Positions 43,373 to 45,109 of a stretch of DNA of 45,109 bases are shown in pieces. A model generated the notes under the pieces. That model searched no databases, was not told the origin of the DNA, and was given only the letters and a program-made list of their open reading frames with translations. The position numbers were made by a program, and so were the translations under genes. The stretch comes from Glutinoglossum americanum (Eukaryota; Ascomycota; Geoglossomycetes; Geoglossales; Geoglossaceae), in the NCBI GenBank assembly GCA_020080175.1, contig JAGHQL010000201.1, positions 1 to 45,109 on the forward strand. Direction: 5' to 3'. The first letter of the stretch is position 1; each line of letters starts with the position of its first letter.

Positions 43373-44824
43373 AAAAGCCGTGTGGGGCCACCAGTTGACA
43401 ACGTTAAAATCATTCATCAAGAGGCAAACGCTCTCCTTGGGGGTCGGCAGATCGATCCCTCTAACCAACACGTTGCTGGCTATTACGAACGCGAGGGCTA
43501 CACAGGAGCATACGCCGGGCGAACGCTCCATAAATCCAAGATGTACAAACCAAATACACCCTGGACGTGGACGTTTCTTATCATCGCGTTTGTTCAGGCT
43601 GCCATAGTGCTAGGTTTTGAAGGGTGAGCTGCTCACACGTTCTTTTCACACATCCTTTACCCTCCGACGATGAGCATGGCGCATCACGGGATAGTGGAAT
43701 GGACGGCCTTGAATGATGACCGGGACTGTACGCTGACGAGAAATCTTTCAGATATGTCTTTGCGAGTTTCCAGACGAGCTTGAAGGAAGGGGCTGGGAGA
43801 TTACCCCAATCCCGCACAATCCCGACCTATCTCACACTCTTCATCTTCGGCTTCGTTTACCAACTTATCCTCGTCTACGATGCGCTACGCCTCAAGAATA
43901 CCATTCAAGTCATCGGTCTCTGCGTCTACAACGTTGGGCTCCTTATCTATGCTTCCGTTCAGATGGACCAGATTCGTCAGGCGATCGTGATCCTAAAAGA
44001 TCAACAATACGTTAATGAGGGAGTGAACATCTGGGGGAGCTGCAAGCCCTTCCTAATTGCGGTCCCCTGCGTGATTGCTCTTGGTACGGTCTTGTTGTCG
44101 GCGGTAGCGTGGAAGCTATATGATGAATTTGCATGGACCATCTACAAGCACATTAGCGCAGACCTGAGGATGAAGAGAAGATACTTGACTTTCCAGGTAA
44201 GTGCGACATACAGGCCTGTTGCCCATATAGGAGCGAGGGGAGGGTTTGCTGACTGCGACATGGGTAGATTTACATTGCTCTATTAAAGTTCGACTTTTTC
44301 TTCTTTCTCGGTTTCACCGTACAGTTCGTCGTCATCGTCTTGGATGCGCGCGATATAGAATTCGGTCTCACGATTGCCGTTATCCCGGTCACCATCGCAA
44401 TTCTTGTTCTCGCAGCCTTCTGGACCCGAAGAGAAAACAAGGCTGGCATGATCCTCATCATTGTAAGTCCTACGTACAATACATGCAACACCGTCTTTTC
44501 GTGTACTAAAGTCGCTATGTTTTATAGTTCTTTTACTTCGCCGCGCTTGCATACTTCCTCTTCAAGCTCGTCCGCATGTATCAGCCTGTGCGAGAAAAGA
44601 ATTACAAGCCTGCAAGACGATCTCTGACGACTTTCGCCATCATTACCGTTATCCTGATAGTGCTTACTATCATCAATGCCATTGTCTGCACCGGAAACTT
44701 CGACAAGGGCCTGAAGCCGCACATCACCAAGAGGAAGCTTGAGAATGAGGATGAGAAGGTTTCGGACACGGAGATGCCAAGCATGGCACATGGACCCGTG
44801 CCGAGTAGAATGACTATTGACTAG
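43373..44824 (+). CDS. UPF0658-type Golgi multi-pass membrane protein
   Basis: Certain exons are up to 43623, 43752-44196, 44268-44462 and 44528-44824 (introns 128, 71 and 65 bp). The first ATG in frame is at 43541 and gives 339 residues. The frame is open back to 43373 with coding-like text (HVAGYYEREGYTGAYAG), so an N-terminal exon probably lies upstream, but I could not join one in phase. About seven membrane segments are visible: TFLIIAFVQAAIVLGF, YLTLFIFGFVYQLILVY, VIGLCVYNVGLLIYA, FLIAVPCVIALGTVLLSAVA, FFFFLGFTVQFVVIV, LTIAVIPVTIAILVLAAF and TFAIITVILIVLTIIN. Fission yeast relatives are Golgi membrane proteins of unknown function. The C-terminus is short, charged and cytosol-like. Confidence 0.85.
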
Positions 44825-44915
44825 AGTCATCCTTTTCCCTTTTTGTGCCTTTGGTTTCAGTTTGTCTTCTAGTCAAGCGGAGTGGCTTTGGCTGGGGCTT
44901 CTGGCTTTTTGATGC

Positions 44916-45109
44916 TTAAACTCTCTGTTCATAAAGCGAGGTTGCTGGAGCCGTTGATTTCGGTTTGGCGTCTTGGCCGGAGCCATCGATGGCTGCCGAT
45001 ACCACGTGGAAGTTCTCGTCGCCGCCAAAATCCTTGACGTACAGCACGTGCTGATTGCCTTTCCAGAAATAGCCGCCGATGTCGCGCGCCGTCTCGAAAG
45101 TCAGCTGCT
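44916..45109 (-). pseudogene. Bacterial-type S9 peptidase fragment at the window edge
   Basis: The minus strand is open from the window end to TAA at 44916-44918. Its first 38 residues contain ARDIGGYFWKGNQHVLYV and KDFGGDENFHVVS, the N-terminal beta-propeller pattern of bacterial S9 (prolyl oligopeptidase/acylaminoacyl peptidase) enzymes. Likeness fades at about 44985, and the remaining 25 residues look random up to the stop. Codons of the matching part favour G/C in third position, unlike the fungal genes here. A 14 bp palindrome, AGCCATCGATGGCT (44981-44994), sits at the likely joint. It may be bacterial sequence joined to the fungal contig by assembly or amplification error, or a real transfer remnant. 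Only this edge is visible. Confidence 0.6.

Noticed and set aside
1-45109. CRISPR arrays, bacterial operons, biosynthetic gene cluster or defence system
   Set aside because: None seen. The genes are scattered eukaryotic housekeeping genes with introns; HIS4 and LYS1 adjacency does not make a pathway cluster.

Overview
This 45.1 kb window is nuclear DNA of a filamentous ascomycete (Pezizomycotina). The gene set (fused three-domain HIS4, LYS1 of the alpha-aminoadipate pathway, RPB1, COMPASS, lipin, SSU processome), the many 39-128 bp introns with CTRAY-like branch points, and the dense two-strand gene packing all point there. I cannot fix the class. I rebuilt exon structures by hand from reading phase, splice sites and family conservation; all 19 models close in phase, except that the 5' exon of the last gene was not found.

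Layout. 1-2.0 kb is a nest of short, GC-rich inverted-terminal-repeat elements (hAT-like ends), including one compound element with long, about 97% identical inverted arms. Then follow: an SRA-YDG methylated-DNA-reader-like gene (2.5-4.0, minus), mitochondrial threonyl-tRNA synthetase (4.6-6.2, plus), an INO4-like bHLH factor (6.5-7.0, plus), a Maf-type nucleotide pyrophosphatase (7.6-8.5, minus), an NADP-dependent MDR oxidoreductase (9.0-10.1, plus), mitochondrial processing peptidase beta (10.4-12.1, minus), SDH4 (12.3-13.2, plus), UTP11 (13.3-14.2, minus), CMC1 (14.5-15.0, plus), TAF9 (15.3-16.0, minus), HIS4 (16.4-19.2, plus), LYS1 (19.8-21.2, minus), a repeat-bearing AT-rich gap, a fibronectin III/coiled-coil protein of unknown role (22.4-25.9, minus), lipin/PAH1 (26.4-28.8, minus), TMA23 (29.8-30.6, plus), THG1 (30.8-32.1, minus), RPB1 (32.8-38.2, minus), SWD1 (38.8-40.5, plus), PPP4R2/PSY4 (41.0-42.2, minus) and a UPF0658 Golgi membrane protein (43.4-44.8, plus). 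The last 120-190 bases read as a bacterial S9 peptidase fragment.

How genes relate. Most are housekeeping genes. Four serve mitochondria (MST1, MPP-beta, SDH4, CMC1). MPP-beta and SDH4 share a 282 bp divergent promoter carrying a CCAAT box. RPB1 and SWD1 are divergent from one 586 bp promoter, and their products meet functionally, because COMPASS acts on genes being transcribed by RNA polymerase II. HIS4 and LYS1 are both amino-acid biosynthetic and lie tail to tail.

I found no convincing new multi-gene system. The best oddities are a lipin gene whose stop codon lies inside a mutated copy of its own internal segment, two GC-AG introns in neighbouring genes, a last RPB1 CTD heptad carried by a separate tiny exon, the compound inverted element at the left end, and the bacterial-like right end, which may be an assembly chimera.
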